This document shows positions 30,633-39,069 of a stretch of 64,000 nt of DNA, piece by piece. The stretch covers positions 993,001-1,057,000 of the forward strand of contig NZ_CP125619.1 in assembly GCF_030053115.1 (NCBI RefSeq), given 5' to 3'. This DNA comes from Pseudomonas svalbardensis. GTDB taxonomy: Bacteria > Pseudomonadota > Gammaproteobacteria > Pseudomonadales > Pseudomonadaceae. Position numbers and translations under genes: made by a program. The notes below the pieces were generated by a model. That model saw only the letters and a list, made by a program, of their open reading frames with translations. It had not been told where the DNA came from and searched no databases. Position 1 is the first letter of the stretch; every line of letters starts with the position of its first letter.

Positions 30633-32738
30633 TTACAGGTTGAGTGTCAGGCTGACGGTGAAATTGCGCGGCTCGCCGGGGTTGACCCAGTAGTTGCTGT
30701 AGGAGCGCTCGAAGTATTTCTCGTCGAAAAGGTTGTTCAGGTTCAGGCCCACGGTGACGTTTTCGCTGGCCTTGTAATGGGCCAGCAGGTCGACGGTGTG
30801 GTAGGACGGCAGTTCGAAATCGCTGCCGGCTTCACCTGAGCGATCGCCGACATAGGTGAGCGCTGCACCAAGGTCCGAACCGCTCAAATGGCCATCCTGA
30901 AATTCATAAACGCCCAACAAACTGCCGCTGCGTTTGGCCACACCGAGAATTCGGCTGCCGGTGGGAATCACCTTGTCGCCTTGGGTGACTTCGGCGTCGA
31001 TGTAAGCGAAGGCGCCGATCACTCGCACGGCGTCGGTCACTTGCCCGGTGACTTGCAGGTCGACACCCTGGCTGCGGGCCTTGCCCATGGCGCGGCTGGA
31101 ATCGGTGCTCGGATCGAGCGCCAGGACGTTTTCCTTTTCGATATGGAAGGCGGCGAGGGTGGTGCTCAAGCGGTCGTCGAACAGCTCGCTCTTGATCCCG
31201 ACTTCATAACCGACGCCTTCTTCCGGGTCGAAGGATTTGCCGGTGGCGTCCAGGCCGTTGTTCGGTTTGAATGAAGTAGAGGCGTTGGCGAACAACCCTA
31301 CTTCGGGCGTCAGTTGGTAGAGCAGGCCGGCCCGCTGGGTCAGGGTATCGTGGCGCTGGCGGCTGGTCGCGTTGCGGCTGTGATCGTTGATGCTTTGTTC
31401 GAAATGTTCGAAGCGCGCACCGATCATGCCGCGCAGTTTGTCGGTGAAAACGATCTGGTCCTGAAGGTTCAGTGCCTGGCTTTCGACATGCTCGAAGAGG
31501 TCGGTCCCGGAGCGTGTGCCATTGGGTTTCGGCTGGCCGTAGATCGGCCGATAGATATCGATGGCATACGGGCCGCCAGCAATGGTCGTGACCCGTTCGT
31601 TCTTGCGGAAATTCTCGTATTCGCTGCCGATCAGCAGTTCGTGTTGCCAGCTGCCGATGTCGAACAAACCGCGCAGTTCGAGTTGGGTGATGCTGTCATG
31701 CCAGTTGGTATCGCGCTCGCGGTAGCGACGGTTCACGGTGTGGCCGTCGGCGTTCAAGAGACGATTTTCTGAGGCGAAGCCCCAGAGCTTGCCTTCCTTG
31801 TAATGGCTGGCGAGGCGCAGTTTCCAGCGGTCGTTGAGCTGATGTTCGAGGGCGGCTTGCAGCAGATTGTTGTGGTTGTCGATGTTGCCGTCGTTGGGTT
31901 CGCCAAGGAAGGTCGAACGGGAGACGCGGCTCCATTTATTGTTCGGCGCGACGATACCTCGATCGAATGTCGAGCTGTGGCGAACGAATTCGCTCTCCAC
32001 CAACAGGCTGGTGTCCGGGCTCAGTTGCCAACTGAAGGAAGGCGCAACAAACACACGCTGGCTGTCGACGTGATCGCGGAAGCTGTGGTTGTCCTCGACG
32101 GTCAGATTCACCCGGGACAGAACGTTGCCGTCATCATCCAGCGGCGTGTTGACGTCCACGGCGGTGCGATAACGATCCCAGCTGCCGGCGCTGGTTTGTA
32201 GTGTGGTGAAGGCTTCGGGTTGGGGCTTCTTGGTGACGATGTTCACCGTACCGCCCGGATCGCCACGACCATAGAGACTGGCGGCCGGGCCTTTGAGCAC
32301 TTCGATGCGTTCGATGTTGGCCACATCCGGGGTGCTTGGATAGCCGCGGTTGGCGCTGAAACCGTCCTTGTAGAACTCCGAAGTGGTGAAGCCGCGCACG
32401 CTGTATTCGTAGAGCGTCAGGCCGCCGAAGTTGTTCTGCTTCGACACGCCACCGGCAAAATCCAGGGCGCGCTCGACGCTGGTGCTGCCCAGATCCTTGA
32501 GCACACTGACGGGAATCACACTGATCGATTGTGGGATATCGCGAATGGCCGTGTCGGTCTTGGTTGCGCTGGAAGAGCGCGTGGCGCGGTAACCCTTGAC
32601 CGGGTCGGTAGGGGATTCGTACTCGGAGGTGACGCTGATGGCGTCCAGTTCAACGGTTTGCAATTCTTCGGCGAAGACCGGCCCCCCCAGCAAACCGAGG
32701 GCCAGGCCTGCGAGGGAAGCCATTGTTCGAGACGACAT
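30633..32738 (-). CDS. TonB-dependent siderophore/metallophore receptor
   Basis: The 701-residue outer-membrane receptor has a signal peptide (residues 1 to about 24), a TonB-box-like stretch (LDAISVTS), a plug domain with RDIPQSISVIPVSVLKDLG and GRGDPGGTVNIVTKKP, then a 22-strand barrel ending in NFTVSLTLNL. It lacks the N-terminal extension used for sigma-factor signalling. Ligand cannot be told from sequence. I start at the ATG at 32738; an in-frame TTG five codons upstream is possible. The start codon lies inside a 44-bp palindrome. Confidence 0.9.
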   Translation of the reverse strand: MSSRTMASLAGLALGLLGGPVFAEELQTVELDAISVTSEYESPTDPVKGYRATRSSSATKTDTAIRDIPQSISVIPVSVLKDLGSTSVERALDFAGGVSKQNNFGGLTLYEYSVRGFTTSEFYKDGFSANRGYPSTPDVANIERIEVLKGPAASLYGRGDPGGTVNIVTKKPQPEAFTTLQTSAGSWDRYRTAVDVNTPLDDDGNVLSRVNLTVEDNHSFRDHVDSQRVFVAPSFSWQLSPDTSLLVESEFVRHSSTFDRGIVAPNNKWSRVSRSTFLGEPNDGNIDNHNNLLQAALEHQLNDRWKLRLASHYKEGKLWGFASENRLLNADGHTVNRRYRERDTNWHDSITQLELRGLFDIGSWQHELLIGSEYENFRKNERVTTIAGGPYAIDIYRPIYGQPKPNGTRSGTDLFEHVESQALNLQDQIVFTDKLRGMIGARFEHFEQSINDHSRNATSRQRHDTLTQRAGLLYQLTPEVGLFANASTSFKPNNGLDATGKSFDPEEGVGYEVGIKSELFDDRLSTTLAAFHIEKENVLALDPSTDSSRAMGKARSQGVDLQVTGQVTDAVRVIGAFAYIDAEVTQGDKVIPTGSRILGVAKRSGSLLGVYEFQDGHLSGSDLGAALTYVGDRSGEAGSDFELPSYHTVDLLAHYKASENVTVGLNLNNLFDEKYFERSYSNYWVNPGEPRNFTVSLTLNL

Positions 32739-32779
32739 GTTATGTTGTTCCAATAGTGATATTGAAACAATATAACATG
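32736..32779. promoter_or_regulatory. 44-bp near-perfect palindrome over the receptor start
   Basis: Twenty bases starting CATGTTATGTTGTTC and ending CAATA (32736-32755) mirror the last twenty (32760-32779) with only two mismatches around GTGA. The receptor ATG is at one outer end. The sequence is AT-rich and unlike a Fur box; AATGAGAATG just beyond it (about 32783-32792) is Fur-like. It may be an operator for a metal-responsive repressor, or an RNA hairpin that hides the ribosome site. Confidence 0.7.
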
Positions 32780-32834
32780 CCTAATGAGAATGTCTGTTGT
32801 TAAGAGGCTTCGGAGTTTTGGAGCGGTCGAGGAT

Positions 32835-32869
32835 GCAAAAGATCGCAGCCTTCGACAGCTCCTACGGGC
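32835..32869. repeat. REP fragment (GTAGGAGCTG type)
   Basis: On the minus strand the stretch reads GTAGGAGCTGTCGAAGGCTG and continues into CGATCTTTTG, a common Pseudomonas REP class that is different from the GTGGGAGCGAGC class. It lies just beyond the algW stop. Confidence 0.7.
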
Positions 32870-34030
32870 TTACTCTTCTACTTTCTCTTTGACCGGCGCA
32901 GGCGGCGGACGCAAACCGATCTCGGCGGTGAGCTTGAGCTCTTTGCCGTTGCGCATCACCTGGATCGTGACCTTGTCGGTCGGTTTGATCCGCGCGACCT
33001 GGTTCATCGAACGGCGACCATCGCCAGCCGGCTCGCCGTCGATGCTGAGGATCACGTCACCCAATTGCAGGCCGGCCTTCTGCGCCGGACCGTCACGGAA
33101 AATCCCCGCGACCACAATGCCCGGTCGCCCCGACAGACCAAACGATTCCGCCAGTTCCTGGCTCAACGGCTGCACTTCGATGCCGAGCCAGCCACGAATC
33201 ACCTGGCCGTGTTCGATGATCGACTTCATCACTTCCATGGCCAGTTTCACCGGGATTGCGAAACCGATGCCCTGCGAACCGCCGGACTTGGAGAAGATCG
33301 CCGTGTTGATGCCGGTCAGGTTGCCGTTGGCATCCACCAGCGCGCCGCCGGAGTTGCCGGGGTTGATCGCTGCGTCGGTCTGAATGAAGTCTTCGTAGTT
33401 GTTCAAGCCCAGCTGATTGCGCCCGGTGGCGCTGATGATGCCCATGGTCACGGTCTGGCCGACACCGAACGGGTTGCCGATGGCCAGGGCTACGTCGCCG
33501 ATGCGGATGTTGTCGGAACGCCCGACAGTGATCGATGGAAGATTCTTCAAGTCGATCTTCAGGACAGCGAGGTCGGTTTCCGGGTCGCTGCCGATCACTC
33601 GGGCCAAGGTTTCACGACCGTCCTTGAGCGCCACCACGATCTGGTCGGCGCCGGTGGTCACGTGGTTGTTGGTCAGCAGGTAACCTTCCGGGCTCATGAT
33701 CACGCCTGAACCGAGGCTCGACTCCATGCGCTTCTGTTTGGGCGAGTTGTCGCCGAAGAAGCGGCGGAACTGCGGGTCCTCGAACAGCGGATGGTTCGGT
33801 TTGTTGATGACTTTGGTGGTGTACAGGTTGACCACCGATGGCGCGGCGGTAGTCACGGCGTCGGCATAGGACACGGGGCCCTGTTGCATGGTGGTGGTTT
33901 GCGGGGCTTGCTGCATGTTGACGTCGAGGCTCGGGAGCCCGACCCACTGCGGGTAACGCTGGATTATCAATAGAGCGATAAGCACGCCGGCCAACAGCGG
34001 CCAGCCGGAAAAACGCAGCGCCTTAAGCAT
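32870..34030 (-). CDS. algW: DegS-like periplasmic serine protease AlgW
   Basis: The product is 386 residues long. An N-terminal anchor (WPLLAGVLIALLII) precedes a trypsin-like domain with His123 (TNNHVT), Asp153 (ETDLAVLKI) and Ser227 (GNSGGALVD), then one PDZ domain. AlgW senses outer-membrane protein C-termini and cuts MucA, releasing the envelope-stress sigma factor AlgU. A single PDZ and the anchor separate it from MucD. Confidence 0.94.
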   Translation of the reverse strand: MLKALRFSGWPLLAGVLIALLIIQRYPQWVGLPSLDVNMQQAPQTTTMQQGPVSYADAVTTAAPSVVNLYTTKVINKPNHPLFEDPQFRRFFGDNSPKQKRMESSLGSGVIMSPEGYLLTNNHVTTGADQIVVALKDGRETLARVIGSDPETDLAVLKIDLKNLPSITVGRSDNIRIGDVALAIGNPFGVGQTVTMGIISATGRNQLGLNNYEDFIQTDAAINPGNSGGALVDANGNLTGINTAIFSKSGGSQGIGFAIPVKLAMEVMKSIIEHGQVIRGWLGIEVQPLSQELAESFGLSGRPGIVVAGIFRDGPAQKAGLQLGDVILSIDGEPAGDGRRSMNQVARIKPTDKVTIQVMRNGKELKLTAEIGLRPPPAPVKEKVEE

Positions 34031-34132
34031 TAAGCACGTCCTGAGAGGTTGCAGGCGGTATGAGACCGCCCATAATGTCGCGCATTATACGAGGCGAAGC
34101 GTGCCTCTGAACGGGATATTTAGGAGTCTTTT

Positions 34133-34891
34133 ATGGCCGTCGCCCTGAGAACCCTGGTCGAAGAAGCCGACCGTTACCTTAACAGTGCCAAGATTGCCGA
34201 TTACTGCCCCAACGGGTTGCAGGTCGAAGGCCGGCCGCAGGTCATGCGCATCGTTAGTGGCGTCACCGCCAGCCAGGCGTTGCTCGACGCCGCTGTGGAA
34301 GCCAGCGCCGACCTGGTGCTGGTGCATCACGGTTATTTCTGGAAAGGCGAGAATCCCTGCATCACCGGCATGAAGCAGCGTCGGTTGAAAACCCTGCTCA
34401 AGCACGATATCAGCCTGTTGTCCTACCACCTGCCGCTGGATCTGCACCCGGAAGTCGGCAATAACGTGCAGCTGGCACGCCAGCTGGACATCACCGTCGA
34501 AGGCCCATTGGACCCGGACAACCTTAAAGTTGTCGGACTGGTCGGTTCATTGAACGAGCCGGTGACGGCCCGCGATTTTGCCCGTCGCGTACAAGAAGTC
34601 ATGGGCCGCGAGCCATTGCTGATCGAAGGCAGCGAGATGATTCGCCGCGTTGGCTGGTGCACCGGTGGCGGTCAGGGTTACATCGATCAGGCCGTGCTGG
34701 CTGGTGTCGACTTGTACCTCAGCGGTGAGGCGTCCGAGCAGACCTTCCACAGCGCCCGGGAAAACGACATCAGCTTCATCGCCGCCGGCCATCACGCCAC
34801 CGAGCGCTATGGAGTGCAGGCACTCGGGGATTATCTGGCGCGGCGTTTTGCCCTTGAGCACATCTTCATCGATTGCCCGAATCCTATCTGA
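34133..34891 (+). CDS. NIF3/YbgI-like dinuclear metal protein
   Basis: The 252-residue DUF34/NIF3-family protein is sometimes named GTP cyclohydrolase 1 type 2. The metal-binding histidines appear in LVHHGYFW, SYHLPLDLHP and AGHHATERYG. The biological role is unsettled. It diverges from algW over 102 nt, as in P. aeruginosa. GGAG precedes the start. Confidence 0.9.
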   Translation: MAVALRTLVEEADRYLNSAKIADYCPNGLQVEGRPQVMRIVSGVTASQALLDAAVEASADLVLVHHGYFWKGENPCITGMKQRRLKTLLKHDISLLSYHLPLDLHPEVGNNVQLARQLDITVEGPLDPDNLKVVGLVGSLNEPVTARDFARRVQEVMGREPLLIEGSEMIRRVGWCTGGGQGYIDQAVLAGVDLYLSGEASEQTFHSARENDISFIAAGHHATERYGVQALGDYLARRFALEHIFIDCPNPI

Positions 34892-34906
34892 ATCACCCCA
34901 TACCCA

Positions 34907-34997
34907 CTGTGGGAGCGAGCCTGCTCGCGATGGCTGCGTCACATTCGACATTGATGTGACTGACACGCCGCTATCGCGAGCTGGCTCACTCCCACAG
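34907..34997. repeat. REPIN (inverted REP pair)
   Basis: CTGTGGGAGCGAGCCTGCTC (34907-34926) and its inverse ending CTCACTCCCACAG (to 34997) enclose a spacer that also self-pairs (GTCACAT...ATGTGAC). This is a typical REP doublet, mobilised in trans by RAYT transposases. Confidence 0.9.
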
Positions 34998-35140
34998 GAC
35001 CCAGTACACCCGAACAGGCAGGTATATTGATATACCCTTTCGATCTAGTCGGCGGCCTGATTAGAAGAGGTCGCTGTGCTAGCATTCCTCGCTCGAACAC
35101 GGCCCGCTGGCCGTCCATAAGATCGTTTTCGTGAGTAGCC

Positions 35141-36058
35141 ATGGTCGACAAACTGACGCATCTGAAACAGCTGGAGGCCGAAAGCATCCACATCATCCGC
35201 GAGGTCGCCGCCGAGTTCGATAACCCGGTGATGCTGTACTCCGTCGGTAAAGACTCCGCCGTGATGCTGCACCTTGCGCGCAAGGCATTCTTCCCGGGCA
35301 AACTGCCGTTCCCGGTGATGCACGTCGACACCCGGTGGAAGTTCAAGGAAATGTACGCGTTCCGCGACCGCATGGTCGAAGAACTCGGCCTGGACCTGAT
35401 CGTGCACGTGAACCCCGATGGCGTCGCGCAGGGCATCAACCCGCTGACCCACGGCAGCGCCAAGCACACCGATATCATGAAAACCGAAGGCCTCAAGCAG
35501 GCCCTAGACAAGTACGGTTTCGATGCTGCTTTCGGTGGTGCCCGTCGCGACGAAGAGAAGTCCCGTGCCAAAGAGCGCGTGTATTCCTTCCGCGACACCA
35601 AGCACCGCTGGGACCCGAAAAACCAGCGTCCCGAGCTGTGGAACGTCTACAACGGCAAGGTCAACAAGGGTGAATCGATCCGCGTGTTCCCTTTGTCGAA
35701 CTGGACCGAACTGGACATCTGGCAGTACATCTACCTCGAAGGCATCCCGATTGTGCCGCTGTATTTCGCCGCCGAGCGCGACGTCATCGAGATGAATGGC
35801 ACCTGGATCATGATCGACGACGAACGCCTGCTCAATCACCTGAGCGATGAAGACAAGGCGCGCATCGTCAAGAAGAAGGTCCGCTTCCGCACACTCGGCG
35901 ACTACCCGTTGACCGGTGCGGTCGAGTCCGAGGCCATCAGCCTGACCGACATCATTCAGGAAATGCTCCTGACGCGAACTTCCGAACGCCAGGGCCGAGT
36001 CATCGATCACGATGGCGCCGGCTCGATGGAAGAAAAGAAACGTCAGGGTTATTTCTAA
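35141..36058 (+). CDS. cysD: Sulfate adenylyltransferase subunit 2
   Basis: The 305-residue CysD forms APS from ATP and sulfate, driven by CysN GTPase. The PP-loop SVGKDS is at 34-39 and [15 protein letters not shown] is the conserved arginine-rich block. It starts the cysD-cysNC operon with a 9-nt gap to cysNC. Sulfur-limitation control through CysB is likely but no site was identified. Confidence 0.97.
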   Translation: MVDKLTHLKQLEAESIHIIREVAAEFDNPVMLYSVGKDSAVMLHLARKAFFPGKLPFPVMHVDTRWKFKEMYAFRDRMVEELGLDLIVHVNPDGVAQGINPLTHGSAKHTDIMKTEGLKQALDKYGFDAAFGGARRDEEKSRAKERVYSFRDTKHRWDPKNQRPELWNVYNGKVNKGESIRVFPLSNWTELDIWQYIYLEGIPIVPLYFAAERDVIEMNGTWIMIDDERLLNHLSDEDKARIVKKKVRFRTLGDYPLTGAVESEAISLTDIIQEMLLTRTSERQGRVIDHDGAGSMEEKKRQGYF

Positions 36059-36067
36059 GGGGTTGTC

Positions 36068-37966
36068 ATGTCGCACGCATCTGATTTGATCAGCGAGGAC
36101 ATCCTCGCCTATCTGGGCCAGCACGAACGCAAGGAAATGCTGCGCTTTCTTACCTGTGGCAACGTCGACGACGGCAAGAGCACCCTGATCGGGCGCCTGC
36201 TGCACGACTCCAAAATGATCTACGAAGATCACCTGGAAGCCATTACCCGCGACTCGAAAAAAGTCGGCACCACCGGCGATGACATCGACCTGGCATTGCT
36301 GGTCGACGGCCTGCAGGCCGAGCGGGAGCAGGGCATCACCATCGATGTCGCTTACCGTTATTTCTCCACCGCCAAACGCAAATTCATCATCGCCGACACC
36401 CCTGGCCATGAGCAGTACACCCGCAACATGGCCACCGGTGCGTCCACCTGTGACCTGGCGATCATCCTGGTCGACGCCCGTTATGGCGTGCAGACCCAGA
36501 CCCGTCGCCACAGCTTCATTGCCTCGTTGCTCGGCATCAAGCACATCGTTGTCGCCATCAACAAGATGGACCTCAACGGCTTCGACGAAACAGTCTTCGA
36601 GTCGATCAAGGCCGATTACTTGAAGTTCGCCGAAGGCATCGCGTTCAAGCCGACCACCATGGCGTTCGTGCCGATGTCGGCGCTGAAGGGCGACAACGTG
36701 GTGAACAAGTCCGAGCGCTCGCCGTGGTACACCGGCCAGTCGCTGATGGAAATTCTTGAAACCGTCGAAATCGCCAGCGACCGTAACTACACCGACCTGC
36801 GTTTCCCGGTGCAGTACGTCAACCGTCCGAACCTGAACTTCCGTGGTTTCGCCGGCACCCTGGCCAGCGGCGTCGTGCACAAGGGCGACGAAGTCGTTGT
36901 GCTGCCGTCGGGCAAGAGCAGCCGCGTGAAATCCATCGTCACCTTCGAAGGTGAGCTGGAGCACGCCGGTCCTGGTCAAGCGGTGACGCTGACCATGGAA
37001 GACGAGATCGACATCTCTCGCGGCGACTTGTTGGTGCATGCCGACAATCTGCCGCAAGTGACTGACGCCTTCGACGCCATGCTGGTGTGGATGGCGGAAG
37101 AGCCGATGCTGCCGGGCAAGAAATACGACATCAAGCGCGCGACCACCTACGTGCCGGGTTCGATCACCAGCATCGTCAACCGCGTTGACGTGAACACCCT
37201 GGAAGAAGGTCCGGCCAGTTCGTTGCATCTGAACGAGATCGGTCGCGTCAAGATCAGCCTCGACGCGGCCATTGCGCTGGACGGTTACGCGAGCAACCGC
37301 ACCACCGGTTCGTTCATCATCATCGATCGTTTGACCAATGGCACCGTCGCGGCCGGCATGATCATCGCCCAGCCGTTGAGCCATGGCACCAGCACGCATC
37401 ACGGCAAACTGGCGCACGTCGCCACCGAAGAACGCGCCCAGCGCTTCGGCCAGCAACCGGCCACCGTGTTGTTCAGCGGTTTGTCGGGCGCGGGCAAAAG
37501 CACCCTGGCCTACGCGGTTGAGCGCAAGCTGTTCGACATGGGCCGCGCGGTGTTTGTGCTCGATGGCCAGAACCTGCGTCATGACCTGAACAAAGGCCTG
37601 CCACAGGATCGCGCCGGGCGTACCGAGAACTGGCGTCGTGCGGCGCACGTTGCGCGTCAGTTCAACGAAGCGGGTCTGCTGACACTGGCAGCCTTCGTTG
37701 CGCCGAGTGCCGAAGGTCGTGAGCAGGCCAGGGAACTGATCGGCAAGGAGCGTCTGCTGACGGTCTACGTCCAGGCCTCTCCGACGGTCTGTGCCGAGCG
37801 TGACCCACAAGGCCTGTACGCGGCGGCCGGCGATAACATCCCTGGCGATTCCTTCCCGTACGACGTGCCGCTGGACGCCGACCTTGTGGTCGATACCCAG
37901 TCGCTGTCGCTGGAAGAAAGCGTCAAGCAAGTGCTGGATCTACTGCGCAAGCGTGGCGCGATCTAA
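36068..37966 (+). CDS. cysNC: Fused CysN GTPase and CysC APS kinase
   Basis: The 632-residue product carries an EF-Tu-like GTPase (residues 1 to about 440) with [24 protein letters not shown] and NKMD, followed by APS kinase (about 460-632) with Walker [10 protein letters not shown] at 471-479. It makes APS with CysD, then phosphorylates it to PAPS for sulfite and sulfonate synthesis. The fusion is normal in pseudomonads. Confidence 0.97.
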   Translation: MSHASDLISEDILAYLGQHERKEMLRFLTCGNVDDGKSTLIGRLLHDSKMIYEDHLEAITRDSKKVGTTGDDIDLALLVDGLQAEREQGITIDVAYRYFSTAKRKFIIADTPGHEQYTRNMATGASTCDLAIILVDARYGVQTQTRRHSFIASLLGIKHIVVAINKMDLNGFDETVFESIKADYLKFAEGIAFKPTTMAFVPMSALKGDNVVNKSERSPWYTGQSLMEILETVEIASDRNYTDLRFPVQYVNRPNLNFRGFAGTLASGVVHKGDEVVVLPSGKSSRVKSIVTFEGELEHAGPGQAVTLTMEDEIDISRGDLLVHADNLPQVTDAFDAMLVWMAEEPMLPGKKYDIKRATTYVPGSITSIVNRVDVNTLEEGPASSLHLNEIGRVKISLDAAIALDGYASNRTTGSFIIIDRLTNGTVAAGMIIAQPLSHGTSTHHGKLAHVATEERAQRFGQQPATVLFSGLSGAGKSTLAYAVERKLFDMGRAVFVLDGQNLRHDLNKGLPQDRAGRTENWRRAAHVARQFNEAGLLTLAAFVAPSAEGREQARELIGKERLLTVYVQASPTVCAERDPQGLYAAAGDNIPGDSFPYDVPLDADLVVDTQSLSLEESVKQVLDLLRKRGAI

Positions 37967-37982
37967 GCGTTAGCCGTTAATA

Positions 37983-38019
37983 AAAAACCCGCCGATGAGT
38001 GATCATCGGCGGGTTTTTT
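37983..38019 (+). terminator. Rho-independent terminator after cysNC
   Basis: An 11-bp stem CCCGCCGATGA/TCATCGGCGGG is flanked by A-rich and T6 tracts, 16 nt after the stop. Confidence 0.93.
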
Positions 38020-38054
38020 GTGTCCCTAAGATCGCCATCGTCGGAGCGCCGCCC

Positions 38055-38143
38055 GGAGCAGGCTCACTCCCACAGGGATCTCAAGTGAACACAAAATCTG
38101 TATTCCATGGAGATCCCATGTGGGAGCGAGCCTGCTCGCGATG
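38055..38143. repeat. REPIN between cysNC and the acyltransferase
   Basis: Two inverted REP copies (GAGCAGGCTCACTCCCACAG and TGTGGGAGCGAGCCTGCTC) flank an AT-rich spacer whose ends also pair (GGGATCTC with GAGATCCC). Confidence 0.88.
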
Positions 38144-38160
38144 AGGCCAGTACAGGCGCT

Positions 38161-39069
38161 TCAGGACTTGGTCGGATACTCGCGATGCATCTGCCCCAGC
38201 AGCGCATCCTTGTCTTCCCATAGCTGATTGATCCAGCCCTGAAACTGCAATCGATACTCGCCGTCCTGGTCGTAGTTCTTGCCGATGAATTGCGGCGGAA
38301 TCTTCAGTTCCTGAAAGTGCACCACCACGTCCTTAACGTTCCCACAGAGCAAATCCCAGTAACCGGGACGCCCGGCCGGATAGTGAATGGTCACGTTGAC
38401 GATGGCTTCCAGCTGCTCCCCCATGGCATCCAGCACAAACGCAATGCCGCCAGCCTTCGGTTTGAGCAAGTGACGGAACGGCGATTTCTGCTGGGCATGT
38501 TTGCCTTCGGTGAAACGCGTACCTTCGACGAAGTTGAAAATCCCCACCGGGTTATGGCGGAACTTGTCGCAGGTCTTGCGGGTGGTTTCCAGGTCTTTGC
38601 CTTTCTTTTCCGGGTACTTCTCCAGGTAGGCCTTGGAGTAGCGCTTCATGAACGGAAAGCCGAGCGCCCACCACGCCAGACCAATCACCGGCACCCAGAT
38701 CAGTTCCTGTTTGAGGAAGAACTTCAGCGGGCGAATCTTCCGGTTCAGCACGTACTGCAACACCATGATGTCGACCCAGCTCTGGTGGTTGCTGGTGATC
38801 AAATACGAGTGCTGATAGTCCAGACCTTCCAGGCCGCTGAGTTTCCAGCGCGTGTGTCCGAGCAAATCCATCCACGCTTTGTTGTTGCTGATCCAGGCTT
38901 CGTGGATGTGGCTCATCAGCCAATCGGTAAAGCGCTGGGCGGCGGGGAAAGGCAGCAGCAGTTTGAAGATCGCCACGATGAACAGCGGTGTGCAGCAGGC
39001 AATCGTGTTCAGCGCCAACAGCAGCGAGGCAATCACGCCTCGCAGCGGTGCAGGTAGGGAATCCAGCAT
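38161..39069 (-). CDS. PlsC-like acyltransferase (YihG type)
   Basis: The 302-residue membrane protein has an N-terminal hydrophobic segment and the acyltransferase motifs NHQSWVD (NHx4D) and FVEGTRFTEGK. It resembles E. coli YihG, a lysophosphatidate acyltransferase paralogue that uses unusual acyl chains. It ends 91 nt before the REPIN and starts next to the pta stop, so it is probably expressed with pta. Confidence 0.9.
   Translation of the reverse strand: MLDSLPAPLRGVIASLLLALNTIACCTPLFIVAIFKLLLPFPAAQRFTDWLMSHIHEAWISNNKAWMDLLGHTRWKLSGLEGLDYQHSYLITSNHQSWVDIMVLQYVLNRKIRPLKFFLKQELIWVPVIGLAWWALGFPFMKRYSKAYLEKYPEKKGKDLETTRKTCDKFRHNPVGIFNFVEGTRFTEGKHAQQKSPFRHLLKPKAGGIAFVLDAMGEQLEAIVNVTIHYPAGRPGYWDLLCGNVKDVVVHFQELKIPPQFIGKNYDQDGEYRLQFQGWINQLWEDKDALLGQMHREYPTKS

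Noticed and set aside
35504..37930. 808-codon minus-strand open frame opposite cysD-cysNC
   Set aside because: Same reason: antisense of highly conserved genes with no independent ribosome site or similarity.
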